The translations under genes were made by a program, and so were the position numbers. This document shows positions 32,101-43,333 of a stretch of 64,000 bases of DNA, in pieces. The stretch spans positions 1 through 64,000 of the forward strand of contig NTMA01000050.1 in NCBI GenBank assembly GCA_002917075.1, given 5' to 3'. Numbering within the stretch: position 1 is the first letter of the stretch; the number at the start of each line of letters is the position of its first letter. Below the pieces are notes generated by a model. It was not told the DNA's origin. It saw only the letters and a list, made by a program, of their open reading frames with translations, and did not search any database. The stretch comes from Hawksworthiomyces lignivorus. Taxonomy: Eukaryota; Ascomycota; Sordariomycetes; Ophiostomatales; Ophiostomataceae.

Positions 32101-33576
32101 TTACAATTTGCTCTGCAGGGCCAGCTGGTTCCTCTTGCTGTCCCCGCCATGCACCACGCTGGCCGGCGCGTCGAACACGGTGGCGTCCTTCTTCTCGCTG
32201 CGCTCGTTAGGCGCGACGTAGAGCCGCTCGCCCTCGCCGACGTACAGCTGCCGCGGGCGCCAGATCTTGACGCCCTTGGGGTTCAGCATCATCTGGCGCC
32301 AGTGGGCCAGCCAGCCGACGCAGCGCGGCACGGCGAAAAGCACCGGGTAAAAGTCGAGCGGGAAGCCCATGGCCTGGTAGATGAGGCCCGAGTAGAAGTC
32401 GACGTTGGGGTAGAGGCTGCGGCTGCGCATGAACTCGCTCTTGAGCGCGTAGTCGGCCAGCGCGATGGCCGTGTCGAGCAGCTGGTTGCGTCCCGTGACG
32501 GCAAAGACCTCCTCGGCCAGCTGGCGGATGGCAACGGATCGCGGGTCCACGTTCTTGTACACGCGGTGACCGAAGCCAACCAGCACGCGCTCGCGCCGCT
32601 CGACCTGCTGCATAAATGCCGGCACGTTGGCGGGCGACCCGATCTCCATCAGCATGCGAATCGCGCTCTCAGACGCGCCGCCGTGGCTTGGGCCGTACAG
32701 CGCGGCGCAGCCGGCGGCAACGACACTGTAGGGATCGACGAGCGAGCTGCCGACCTGCAGGACCGTGGCCGTGCTGCAGTTGACCTCGTGGTCCGCGTGG
32801 ATAATGAAGAGCGTGTCCAGGGCCTTGGCCAGCACGGGGTGCGGCTTGTACGTGCTGCCGTCCGACAGGTTGTCGAGCAGGTACAGAAAGTTGCCCGTGT
32901 ACGACAAGTCTTGGGTGGGCCGGTTGAACGGCCGTCCCTGGCGCATGCGGTAGGACGCGGCGGCGAGGGTGGGCGCCTTGCCGATGATGCGGATGATCTG
33001 CTTGTCCAGCGCGCGTAGAGCGTCTATATCGCCCGTAGCGGCGCGCGTATACAGCTTCTGTCCCTGGAGGGAGGGGTTGGCCTCAGGTGCAAAGGCACCC
33101 AAGGTGGCGAACGCCGCCGTCAACATGGACATGGGATGCGAGTCGTAGCGGAACGACTTGAACATGCCCTCAATATCCGTGTGGACGTACGTGTGATGCA
33201 TGACTTCATCGCGCCAGGTACCGAACTGGGCGGTGGTCGGCAATTCCCCGTAGATGAGCAGAAAGGCTGTCTCCAAGAAGTTGCTGTTGGCAACAATCTC
33301 CTGGATCGGATAGCCGCGGTACCGCAGCACACCATCCTGCCCGTTGATGTAGGTGATGCGGCTCTGTACAACTGCAGTGTTCATATACCCCGGGTCAAAT
33401 ACGCGCAAGCCCTGCGGTGTCTCATTTTCTTCGCGATCGCCCTGCTGCGCAGGGGCCGCGATCTTCTTGATGTCAGTGGCAAGCACCGCATTGTCCTGGA
33501 TGGGGATTTCATAGGTCTTGTTAGTGCGGTTATCCACCACCGTCAGAGACTGACGAGGCGCGCTAATTGCAACCAT
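32101..33576 (-). CDS. Citrate synthase with peroxisomal SKL signal
   Basis: It condenses acetyl-CoA and oxaloacetate to citrate. The frame is an intact, intronless 491-residue protein. The three catalytic regions are visible: HADHEVNCSTATV (first His), GPSHGGASESAI (second His) and NVDFYSGLIY (Asp). The sequence is of the bacterial GltA-like type (DPGYMNTAVVQSRITYI, LRYRGYPIQEI). It ends QLALQSKL, with the C-terminal SKL a textbook PTS1 signal. The N-terminus (MVAISAPRQSL) does not look like a mitochondrial presequence. A peroxisomal glyoxylate or acetyl-CoA disposal role is the natural inference. A 2-methylcitrate synthase is less likely because those are mitochondrial. The coding DNA is GC-rich and gives long antisense frames. 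Confidence 0.93.
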   Translation of the reverse strand: MVAISAPRQSLTVVDNRTNKTYEIPIQDNAVLATDIKKIAAPAQQGDREENETPQGLRVFDPGYMNTAVVQSRITYINGQDGVLRYRGYPIQEIVANSNFLETAFLLIYGELPTTAQFGTWRDEVMHHTYVHTDIEGMFKSFRYDSHPMSMLTAAFATLGAFAPEANPSLQGQKLYTRAATGDIDALRALDKQIIRIIGKAPTLAAASYRMRQGRPFNRPTQDLSYTGNFLYLLDNLSDGSTYKPHPVLAKALDTLFIIHADHEVNCSTATVLQVGSSLVDPYSVVAAGCAALYGPSHGGASESAIRMLMEIGSPANVPAFMQQVERRERVLVGFGHRVYKNVDPRSVAIRQLAEEVFAVTGRNQLLDTAIALADYALKSEFMRSRSLYPNVDFYSGLIYQAMGFPLDFYPVLFAVPRCVGWLAHWRQMMLNPKGVKIWRPRQLYVGEGERLYVAPNERSEKKDATVFDAPASVVHGGDSKRNQLALQSKL

Positions 33577-33891
33577 GGCTTAATGCGAGAACTGGGGGTA
33601 TAGACCTCTTGGTAATTAAAAAAGAAACGAATAAATAAAGAATTTGGCTTGTGAGAATTTCGCATTGTTTATATGGAAATGCCAAAACGGCCAGGAATGC
33701 TTCTAGCACGAATGCAGCTGCCGCCATGTGCCAGACCTCGGCAATACCTGGAATTGGTCGGCATTGGTCAGCCCGTCCCCACATGATTGCCACCCGCTGC
33801 CAGGAATCCCATAAGGCCACCTGTCTAGCCAATCATTTCTAGTGCTTTGTATATATCCCTCTATGCGGACCAATACAAAGGCCACATGTAA
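33577..33891. other. Citrate synthase promoter
   Basis: It lies upstream of the minus-strand citrate synthase and contains no recognised gene. A short SDR relic begins directly after it. Confidence 0.4.
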
Positions 33892-34433
33892 ATGCAGCTC
33901 GAGGACGGGATTGTCTTCGAAGACACCACCATCAAGTCTGAGGGCGTCATGATCCGCTATGCGCAGTCGAAGCTGGCTAATGTGCTCATGCTAAGCAACT
34001 TCTCGTACTCTATAGGCCTAGGAAAAAGGAAAGTAAAGAATGCAACAGTTACAAGGGCCAAACGTTGGCAGCACCGCGCCCAGATGAGATCTAGGTCACG
34101 ACGATATATCTAGGTCTCATCAACACGGGACTAAGCGATAGGACAGCCGTGGAAACGCTCTTGCTACGATGCGTCGTCACAAGCGCGCTCTTCCACTCAG
34201 GTGTCGTCGACTCTGTGCTCGGAGGTGCGCCGCTGTCGCTATGGGCGAGCACTGGAGCCGACTTCCCTCGGAAGGGCTCCGGCAACTATGTAGATGCGTA
34301 TGCTAAGATTGGTTAGTCAAGTGATTTGGGACAGAACGCAGCGTTAGCAGTGAAGCTGTGGACGTGGACAGAAGACACGCTGCGGGCAAGGGGGGTGCCG
34401 AACGAAGTAATGTCAAATGTAGCGACGCAATAA
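33892..34433 (+). pseudogene. Short-chain dehydrogenase relic
   Basis: Only the second half of an SDR is recognisable. The first part encodes QLEDGIVFEDTTIK and the catalytic YAQSKLANVL (YxxxK). The frame then shifts, and VTTIYLGLINTGLSD near 34093-34137 corresponds to the usual HPGLINTG region but has lost the His-Pro. Further on come GNYVDAYAKIG and, after a possible GTTAGT...GCAG intron (from about 34313), VKLWTWTEDTLRARGV and a TAA at 34431-34433. The N-terminal Rossmann glycine motif is absent upstream. It is a 5'-truncated, frameshifted pseudogene. Confidence 0.7.
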
Positions 34434-36047
34434 CACAATTTGCTATCATCTAATGCTAGGATAGAATCAATCACTCGTACTAAATTATAACATAGGACGT
34501 CGGTTGGATTACTTATATATTGTTAAATTATACCGTCTTACTACTATGTATTTTCAGAGGCCATGACGCTGCTGGCTTCGGTTTCATTGGCATTCAGGTG
34601 ACCCTGATGAATATCAGGCGAGGATGTTGTATTCACGTAAGTATGTCGTAGCTGGAAATTGTAGAAACACTAAGCTAGAATAATTTTGCTGAAGAATGGA
34701 ACTCTAAGGGCTGCCGAAGATTGCGCGTGAGAGTTGCTCATTTAGTTGTCTATCTCAGCATAGTCGTAAGATCCAGAGAGAGAAATGCCTGTTCTATTTA
34801 GTACACTGGATGAGAAATTCACGAAGCAAGAGTTCCTGCTATTCTTCGTTGGTTTACTTTTCCACTGTATAAAGTCCTTCGCAGCCAATTAAAGTGTTAT
34901 TTTCTTCTCCACAGCATTCATAGGAACATCTTTCAAGTAAAGAATAATAAATTCTTATTACACTTATTCTATATACTATATGTATGCTCTGAGATTTAGA
35001 AAGCTGTATAATTGCTGGACTTTGTATTTTAAAAATCCTTAACAGGTGTGTCACAGTAACATGAGGTGCTACATACCATCACAGTACTAAACTCAGTCTG
35101 AAAGTAAAAAGAAGAGTGCGTGTATCTCCTGCGTGTTGCGTGTCTGAACGGAACTACATTGCTCAGATTGAGTCTGTCATATGGTGTTCTTTTCGTCTTC
35201 ATGATAACTCGATATTCCAGGATAGCCAGAAAATACCTCATTTCCAAACCTCCGCCATCGAGCGATCTTGCTAGCAAGATAGCCAAGTGGCTATCGTGAC
35301 TCAAAAATATTCGGCCAAAAAGGCTCCACCAGGCAGACGTGGGGATAGCGCTCTCCAACTCCTTACCCCATACTCGTTATCAGCAATTTGTCAAATTCTC
35401 CTGCTAATCTTGACAACCTGTTATACTGTTGTATTGCTTTGTGATATATTGAGTATATCTCTCTTTTGTGTAGGTCTTATTTACGACAGACTGCATCCAA
35501 GAGCACACCCTGGCTAGTTCTCTGTTAACTGTTCACAGCGTCTTGGTTGGTGCCCACATTTGATTCCCGAACCAGCCAATAGGAGCCGGACTGTTTACAG
35601 AGGTTTCTAATCGTTCTGGGTGCTAGTTACTGTATGTAGGTTGAGTAGCCTTGCCCATCTTATCGACCAAGCCAGGTAATGAGCCGGTAAAGGACTCTAG
35701 AATCGACCTGGGGGAAAATTTGAGTATACACCTTGTGATGCTGCATTATCTACAGTAGTTTTATTATGGAATTGGTATAGACATGGGACATGGACCACGA
35801 AGCTATGTTAGAGAACTCCTCCCTCTCTGTTATCTCTACTTAAAGGCCATGAAGTCCCGGCTACGCGGGTGCTCTTGAGTGCCTTCGTCTGTCTATTTAT
35901 GAAGACGCCTCTATATTAAACAGTCTTTTACAGTTTTACAGATTAAAATTCTCGCACCAGATCATTTTGGTTCGCTCCTCTAGCTCCTATTGAATCGATA
36001 AATGAATTCTACCTTACATATACCAGCAAAAACACAATTTACAAGAG
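34434..36047. other. Gene-free AT-rich region before the permease
   Basis: The 1.6 kb hold the promoter of the amino-acid permease and no recognised gene. The minus frame 35029-35358 and plus frame 35287-35517 overlap and show no motif. Confidence 0.5.
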
Positions 36048-37801
36048 ATGGCGTCTGCTAGAAAGGTTGAAGAGCCTGTTGCCGATGCCGCCTATGTCGA
36101 ATCTAAGTCTTATATGGGAGCCAATAATGTCGACTTTAAGCGCATAACTGAGGGTGCGGACAACATTGTCCAGCGGGATAGCCAGCTCCAGCGTGGATTG
36201 AAGTCCCGACACATCCAGTTCCTTGCCTTGGGAGGAGCGTATGTCATATTCCCACTGCTATTCGGTGCAACACGCCCTGGGCGTTTCTCGACATATAATA
36301 ACTGATATTTCTTTTCTTTAGCATCGGAACTGGTCTTTTCGTCGGCTCTGGGGGCATCCTGTCCCTGCTTGGGCCTGCACCGCTTTTCATGGGCTACCTT
36401 TCTATGATGATCATCGTCTGGAACGTTATGAACAACCTGGGCGAGATAGCTACCTACTTACCGCTCAAAGGCGTTTCCATCCCTTATTATGTACACCGCT
36501 TTGTCGAACCTAGCCTAGGCTTCGCCGCGGGCTGGAACTATTGGTATGCTTACGCTATGCTTGTTGGCGCCGAGTCTTCAGCTGGTGCGATCCTCCTGGA
36601 TTACTGGGAGACCCCCGTTCCATCAGCTGTATGGATCGCCATCATACTAATCGTCACATTGTGTCTAAATATCTTCGCTGTTTCTATTTTCGGCGAGGCT
36701 GAGTTCTGGTTCGCTAGCATTAAGCTTATCACGATTTTGGGCCTCATCCTCACTAGCCTTATTATCATCCTCGGTGGTACGCCCGCTGGTGAGCGTATCG
36801 GTTTCACGTACTGGAAGAACCCTGGTGCTTTCATTCCTTACATGGCCAGCGGAAATGCAGGCCGCTTCCTCGCCTATTGGGCAGGTTTCATTCGCGCCGG
36901 TTTTGCTTTTATCACATCACCCGAGCTCATTGCTCTCGCTGCAGGCGAGACGGTTGCTCCGCGCCGCAATATTCCCAAGGCCGCCAACCGCTTTATTCAC
37001 CGCCTCATAGTTTTCTACGGATTAGGGTCTCTCATGATTGGCGCCATCACTCCCTCCAATGACCCGAACCTCCTCAACCCGAAATCTAATGCCGCATCAT
37101 CTCCCTGGGTTATTGGCATTCAACACGCCGGCATTCATGTGCTTAACCATATCATTAATGCTGCCATCCTATCATCCGGTTGGTCTGCCGCTAACGCCTT
37201 CCTTTACTCTGGAAGTCGTGTCCTATATAGCCTGTCTCTTAACGGCCAAGCACCTCGCATCTGCTCCCGCACTACTAGGAATGGCGTTCCATACGTGGCT
37301 GTCCTTTGCACCTGGTCGGTCGGCCTTCTGGCATTCCTCAACGTCAACAACGGTGCGGCGGCAGTCTTCACCTGGTTTATGAATATCAGTATCACTAGCG
37401 GCTACATTGCTTGGATAGTTGTTATGATCACCTACCTCCGCTTCCATAAGGCTATGGTCTTCCACAAGCAGATGGATCGCCTCCCTTTCCGCACTCCGTT
37501 ACAACCTTATATGACTTGGTTCTGCTTATTTGTCCTCATCTTGCTGACGCTCACCAATGGGTTTCAAGTTTTTGTGTCGGGTCAGTTTAACGTTCCAGAC
37601 TTTTTAGCAGCATACATTACCATACCTATTTTCCTGGTGTTCTATATTGGCCACAAAATCTGGTTTAGAACGGTATTTGCAAAGAAGCTGGAAGATGTAG
37701 ATGTGATCACAGGCGTGAGGGAGATGGAGGAAATGACAGAGCTGGACCAACCTCCTGTGGCCAAGAACTGGATACAAAAGGTTTGGTTCTGGATTGCGTA
37801 G
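36048..37801 (+). CDS. Amino-acid permease (APC/YAT family)
   Basis: A plasma-membrane amino-acid:proton symporter of 556 residues. Exons are 36048-36238 and 36322-37801; the 83-nt intron falls in helix 1 and splicing gives LALGGAIGTGLFVGSG, the conserved YAT signature after RHIQFLALGGAIGTGLF. Later marks are GWNYWYAYAM, FWFASIKLITILGL, the FIRAGFAFITSPELIALAAGE helix-5/6 region, SAANAFLYSGSRVLYSL and NGVPYVAVL. The N-tail is short and hydrophilic. The substrate is not decided. It is the first gene of a block that includes HglS-type, aldehyde dehydrogenase and FAD oxidase genes, so it is a good candidate for bringing in their substrate. Confidence 0.93.
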
Positions 37802-38429
37802 CACCTGGAGCAACAGATGCAGAGATAGAGTGAAAGAACTATGTAAGAATGATTTTCACTTGTCATATCTCGATGTCAAGTGGACATGGTGTGCGAAAGG
37901 TGGGAGTCTGGAGGCATGCCGGATACTAAGGTTAGAACTTTTCCTCTCGCTTAGGACACAGGGCAGGTGGAAAGTAGTAGTACAAAAGCATCTAGCAACA
38001 GTTTTCAATCAATTTAGGTTGGTGAGAGAGGCACACAAGTCGCCCTAGTTCCAGGAAGATACATTACTAGCAGTCATCAATAGCAGTGTGATACGGTTAT
38101 GTGTAGGTCAAAGAGAATTATTACCGTCTGCAGAATCATAAGCAACATTTACTTTCAATTTCATAATTTTACCACTTGTTGATTAATACCTTTACTCCAC
38201 AATCCACAGGTAGTTTTTCTCGTTGCAAAAATCTTACCCTATCTCTTGATAAATTCGAGAAGAAAACAAATTAAATTCAACCTACGCCTTTCCACTAATT
38301 TGCGTAAAGAGTGTGTCGGTAAATTGGCAAGAGCAAATTTCAATCTTCTTGCTTACAAGTTACCATAGATATATTAGTCTCTCCCTATTCCCTCTCTTCT
38401 TCTTTCCTTCTATTACCTTCTCGTCCGTT
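37802..38429. other. Convergent 3' spacer
   Basis: These 628 bases separate the converging permease and HglS-type genes. No gene or repeat was seen. Confidence 0.5.
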
Positions 38430-39779
38430 TCAGCTTATCTCTAACTCTCCGCTATGAGCAGTGTTCTTAAAGCAATCTAAAATAGATGTCTTCTGTATCT
38501 CGCTATACAATTCAAACTCCACGATGACTGGGCGTTCAAGTGCATTCTCAAATGAGATTTGATCTGCGGCCGCAACCTGATCCAAAGCACCTTTCTGATT
38601 GAGATTTGACTGAAATATACCTGCTGCACTAACTGGCAAGAAATCTTCATATGTGATCGGTTCCAGCTCAATAGCTCCAGACTCAATTAGGGACTCGAGA
38701 TCAAGGGTGGGCGTAAAACCAGCAGTCGACTTATAGATGAAGTAGGCAAATTCTTCTCGGCGCAAAGTCTCTAAATCATCCGGAAATTTCTTGAAGATCT
38801 CGGCCAGAAGCTTTTGCTTAGCTCCTGGTTTGGATTCTAGAGCAAGTCTGGCAGATTCTTCACGCCACTCGTCGATCAAGTCATCGTATAGTTTACGGCC
38901 TTTTGGTGTCAAGGCCATACCTCTCTGTTCAATTTCACCGAAACGTGCTTTGTGCTTTCCTCCCCTCTCTTGGCCATCTGAGAAGTCAATAGCTTCTTCA
39001 AGAGCAAGAAAGCTAGTTTGCCGAAGCAGAATGGGGTATTTTCTATTTGGAGGACCCTCTATTACAGCCTTCGCCTGCAGACCATAATGAAGCATCTTGA
39101 CTTGTGCTTCTTCAATATCGAGAACTCTCGGTGTCAAATGATTGATATGCGGTCCTTTAAAGCAAACGACGTCCGCAATGAGAGGATGCTGATCTTGGAG
39201 AGCTTCATAAGTCTTTTTGTCCATGGTTGATGTTCTGTGCCAGCGGAAAGTCTCAAGTGCCTCTCTAATAAACTCTTCAGCCATAACATCGGAGAATTCT
39301 CCACTTATCTCAGACTCTCGAATCAACTCGACACACCGAGGTGTGAAAATGTTTCGCTTGCTCAATATCTCAGATGCCTTTGCGAGCAAGGACTCGTCCC
39401 TGATCAATTCCAGACGAAGAAGGGATGTGAAAACACGGAATGGGTTGTAAGCGAGGGACTCTTTTGTGAGAGGCCGGAAGCAGGTAGCATGAACTGGAAG
39501 ATTGGCGACTGTAAGATTGTAGTAGCCCACGGGGTACATTCCCATTACTGCGAATAAGCGCCTCATCATAGACAGCTCGCTAGCCGTTCCAAGGCGGATA
39601 GCACCATGACGCTCAACCTCAACGCGATGTTGTACATTTTGACTTTTTCGATGATTGATATCCGACACCAATTTTAACAGTGTGCCGTACTGAGGTACTT
39701 CTTCTTGGTACATATCAGAAAGGGCAGAAGCGAACATTGCCCTCACAGCATCCCGAGATACATTGTTATTCGAATTCAT
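38430..39779 (-). CDS. 2-oxoadipate dioxygenase/decarboxylase (DUF1338, HglS type)
   Basis: A non-heme Fe(II) enzyme that in Pseudomonas putida (HglS) and plants turns 2-oxoadipate into D-2-hydroxyglutarate and CO2 with O2. The frame is an intact, intronless 449 residues. The fold markers are VERHGAIRLG near residues 54-64, HINHLTPR near 211-218 and FGEIEQRG near 280-287. The spacing His58-Arg62-His214-Glu282 equals the spacing of the published HglS residues as I remember them (His70, Arg74, His226, Glu294; a constant offset of 12). All three metal ligands and the substrate-binding Arg are therefore kept, and the enzyme is probably active. Its genomic neighbours (ALDH, FAD amine oxidase, RidA) fit amino-acid breakdown that passes through 2-oxoadipate. 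Confidence 0.9.
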   Translation of the reverse strand: MNSNNNVSRDAVRAMFASALSDMYQEEVPQYGTLLKLVSDINHRKSQNVQHRVEVERHGAIRLGTASELSMMRRLFAVMGMYPVGYYNLTVANLPVHATCFRPLTKESLAYNPFRVFTSLLRLELIRDESLLAKASEILSKRNIFTPRCVELIRESEISGEFSDVMAEEFIREALETFRWHRTSTMDKKTYEALQDQHPLIADVVCFKGPHINHLTPRVLDIEEAQVKMLHYGLQAKAVIEGPPNRKYPILLRQTSFLALEEAIDFSDGQERGGKHKARFGEIEQRGMALTPKGRKLYDDLIDEWREESARLALESKPGAKQKLLAEIFKKFPDDLETLRREEFAYFIYKSTAGFTPTLDLESLIESGAIELEPITYEDFLPVSAAGIFQSNLNQKGALDQVAAADQISFENALERPVIVEFELYSEIQKTSILDCFKNTAHSGELEIS

Positions 39780-40744
39780 TATGGGTGATCCACTTAGAAT
39801 AGATCGCTTTAGTCTCAGCGTAAAATTTTGAAATACAGTATGATAAATAGATGTGTCGAAGCTCGGTAAGATTTTGCCATGAAGAGGTTTGATGTCCGAC
39901 CCTTTCTACATCAAAATTTGGCACGTATATCAAGCTACACATATACTGGTCGTCATATCTCCTTTGACATACATACGCCTGCGCCACCGGTATCTTCCGA
40001 AGGTGTGAACGATTAAAATTGATTACCCTGAAACAAAAAGCCAACTGTGTTAACTGAAAATGTGGATGGCATCGCTTTCCCACGGCACAATATGCTTGCC
40101 ATATGATATCAGCGGCATAGCAAGCCAGAATGTGTCGTGTCATTGGATCCTAGTGTCTGAATCCGAATTACCCAATTAGACTAAAATGACATCTCCACCA
40201 GATTCTTGACGGAGGCCCTCCTCTCTCCCCTCCCTTTGTCGAAGCCTAGTAGGAGGTAACGTTAGCGAGGTTCTAGGGGAGATGATTGACCTAGATCTTT
40301 GCCAATTATTATTAGCAAATAGATAACATGGGGGAGAACACTGGAAAGGTACTGTGAAACAACGTGGCGTACTAATGTTTTAGCATCTTATTTCTCTATG
40401 CTATAACGCACAAGGTTTTCCTTTTAATTTTCAAAGCCCGGACGCGTCTCTCGGCAGCCTCTACTAGTGAACGCCTTATTAAATTAACTAAAACAATAAA
40501 TATTTACGATAATTACGATTCAGACGGAAACTGTATTAAGCTGTTCCATTTTGTCAGAGGAACTCTTATACTAGCATATAAAGGATGACACTTTATATCG
40601 ATCGTCCAATTGTAGATCAGTTCGTCTTATGCTATGGTGAAATACTATGGTATGCATAATTGAAGTTAAACTGAATAAAACAGAACAAGAACAAAAAGAA
40701 AGGAGCAAAGGAAAAAGAGCAATCCTATCTAAGTTAAATCCTAC
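39780..40744. other. Intergenic upstream of HglS-type gene
   Basis: It holds the promoter of the HglS-type gene and the 3' flank of the aldehyde dehydrogenase. A 125-codon minus frame at 39766-40143 overlaps the start of the HglS-type gene, is Cys/His/Tyr rich, and shows no family motif; it is not accepted. Confidence 0.5.
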
Positions 40745-42484
40745 TTAGTAAACTATGTCATGCCCACCCGACACAACTGTTTTCAATTGGAGGTAGTCAT
40801 CAATGCCATATTTACTACCTTCCCTCCCAAAACCTGATTGCTTGATGCCTCCAAATCTGTAAACAGTGTAAAATAGTTAGTCAAACCTTCAAAAAGCTGC
40901 TAGAAGCAAATAACTTACGGCGAAGCGGCATCAGGAATAGCGGCAGTATTAAGAGAAACCATGCCAAACTGTAACTTCTCTACTACCCGCGCAGCACGGT
41001 GGACATCTCGAGTAAACACATAGGACGCCAAACCAGCTTCATTTCTATTGGCCAACTCGATAGCTTCTTCTTCTGAGGTGAACCGAAAGATCGGTGCCAC
41101 AGGACCGAAGATCTCTGTTTGACTAATGAGCATTTTGTGATTTACATTCGTGAGAATTGTCGGTGCGAAGAAATTTGGTCCTAGAGTTCTTAGCAGCCAC
41201 GATAAAAAAGACACAAAAAAAGATCATACTCACCGAGATCTGGAAGCGTGTTTCCGCCAATTTCAACTTTAGCTCCAGTTGACACGGCTTCATTTACAAG
41301 TTCAACCACCTTGTTGAGAGCCGTAGGGCTAATTAAGGGGCCATGAGTAGTATTTGGGTCGACGCCATGACCGACTTTGAAGGTTCGAACAATGTCTATC
41401 AATCTGCGAACAAATTTCTCGAAGATGCCATCCTGAACATAGATTCTATTAGAACTCACACAAGTCTGTCCCGACACCTTGAACTTGGCTATGGCGACGT
41501 TCTTGATAGCCAAATCGAGATCGGCATCGTCAAAGACTATTACCGGTGCGTTCCCACCAAGCTCTAGGCTCAGTTTCTTAATTGTGTCACTGCTTTGCTT
41601 CATCAACAGCCTTCCGATCCTTGTGGAACCTGTAAACGATATTTTGCGTACAATACTCGAGCTACAGAGTAATTGACCGATATCAGATGTGTTCTCAAGG
41701 GCCGTAACGACATTGATAACGCCTGGCGGTACGCCAGATCTCTCTGCTAGAGCTACCAGGGCGTTAGCAGTAAATGGGGTCTCGGCAGCTGTCTTAAGGA
41801 CGACAGTGCAACCGCTAGCTAGCGCTGGGCCAAGTTTTCGCGTTACCATCCCCGCAGGAAAGTTCCAGCTTTCTTCAATTAGCCCTCATGCATTGACGTT
41901 CGGAATATGATGTAAACGTACGGAGTTATCAAAGCACAAACACCAACGGGTTCTTTGAGCACAGAAACTCTGAGGTTCGCTGCCCCATGAGGGATTACAT
42001 CTCCATAAACACGAGCGGCTTCTTCTGAAAACCACTCTACAAAGCTTGCCGCTGAAGCCACTTCGCCAGCGGCGTCACCCTGGGCCTTGCCGTTTTCCCA
42101 TCCAATCAAAGTTGCTAAGTCGCCGCTGTTTTGGAGGATGCTTTCATACCAAGCGCGCAAGATCCGAGATCGGTTGCGCCCGGTGCGCGAACGCCACGCG
42201 GGAAATGCCTTCGCTGCTGCCATGATAGCTTGATGTGTATCTTCGACAGTAGATTCAGGACATGAGCCTATAAGGGATCCAGTTGATGGGTCTTCAAATA
42301 CCCCATGTGTCAGTATAATTATCTTCCTATATTCTCTTTGACTGGAACCCTGAGAGTACAGACCGAACACATCAAACCGTTTTTGACTGTTAGACTCTTG
42401 CCATTTACCGTCAATGAAATTGAAACCGATTAGCAGTGAAGAGTCTGCTAGTTGTGGTTTATATGGAATGGTTATATGTGCCAT
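40745..42484 (-). CDS. Aldehyde dehydrogenase, succinate-semialdehyde (ALDH5) type
   Basis: An NAD(P)-dependent aldehyde dehydrogenase of 499 residues. Exons (minus) are 42364-42484, 41922-42291, 41234-41868, 40919-41180 and 40745-40856. The first intron (72 nt, GTCTGT donor) is a multiple of three and can be read through, but removing it gives the expected [15 protein letters not shown]. Other joins give [23 protein letters not shown] and [17 protein letters not shown]. Catalytic residues are Glu in [12 protein letters not shown] and Cys in [11 protein letters not shown]. This is the GabD/DavD (succinate or glutarate semialdehyde) subfamily by motif rather than the antiquitin type. The start is ATG 42484; an upstream GTG in frame is not used. 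It is likely part of the same catabolic block as its two flanking genes. Confidence 0.92.
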
Positions 42485-43333
42485 AATCACAACGTTGTCT
42501 CGTAGTGTTCTGTTGATATCTTGAGAAGGAGAGATGGAACTGTGTATTGTATAATAGTTTTAGTTACCTAGGATCCGCTCGCCACAAAAATGAGATGAAA
42601 AGGTAGTAATAAATAGCAGAAGAGAAATGTCGAAATTCTAATAAGTGTCTTCATCGTTGTTAAAAGAACAGTCTAGCATGCTACTACTGATGTTGCAATC
42701 GGAGGCAAATGTCTCACCTTCAAGCTTTATTCGATTTTAATTGACTAGGTCGTAGTTGTCGCGATGGAGCCAATCAGACAACATCGGCTTCCGGTGACAT
42801 CTTGCTAACCGGCTCGAGTGAGTCCTGATATGTCAAAGATATCGTTTATCGGAATATATTTCTAGATCGCCAACCATGCCGTGCATGAGTGATTAGAAAT
42901 TAACCCCGTAACCGTCGTAGAAGGAAACCTAGCTGGTTCCTGTAGACTGTCAACTTTTTGACACTCTAGATCATGAGACTGAATACTCTAAATTTATGGT
43001 ATTCGTATTGTAAATTTACTAACCAGCAGGGGTTTGCCATCACCTCTCAAAGTTGATAACCGATACCGCCATCGAGTTAAAGACCCGTAGTTCTTCTATT
43101 GTTAATTCTTTCCTGATGAAGACAGTCTCACAACTATGTGATATTCATATTTCCAAGATAAAACAAGTATTTTACACGACGACCATAGAAGACGAATAAG
43201 TGTGTGGTATGAAATTTCTGGACCTGAGATATTTCTGTGGCGACAGACTTTCTTAAAGAGAGAGCCGTGCCAAAGAAAACCCATCCTCTATACAAGGAGT
43301 TACTTTCTTTATCAAGTATTATAGAATTCGTAA
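42485..43333. other. Intergenic, aldehyde dehydrogenase promoter
   Basis: It separates two minus-strand genes. Overlapping frames at 43102-43379 have no motif. Confidence 0.5.

Noticed and set aside
32149..33018. 289-codon antisense frame
   Set aside because: It is the complement of the citrate synthase gene; the Val/Arg/His-rich composition is typical of a shadow.
39766..40143. 125-codon minus frame overlapping the HglS-type start
   Set aside because: It overlaps the start of a confident gene in another frame, lacks motifs and has odd composition.
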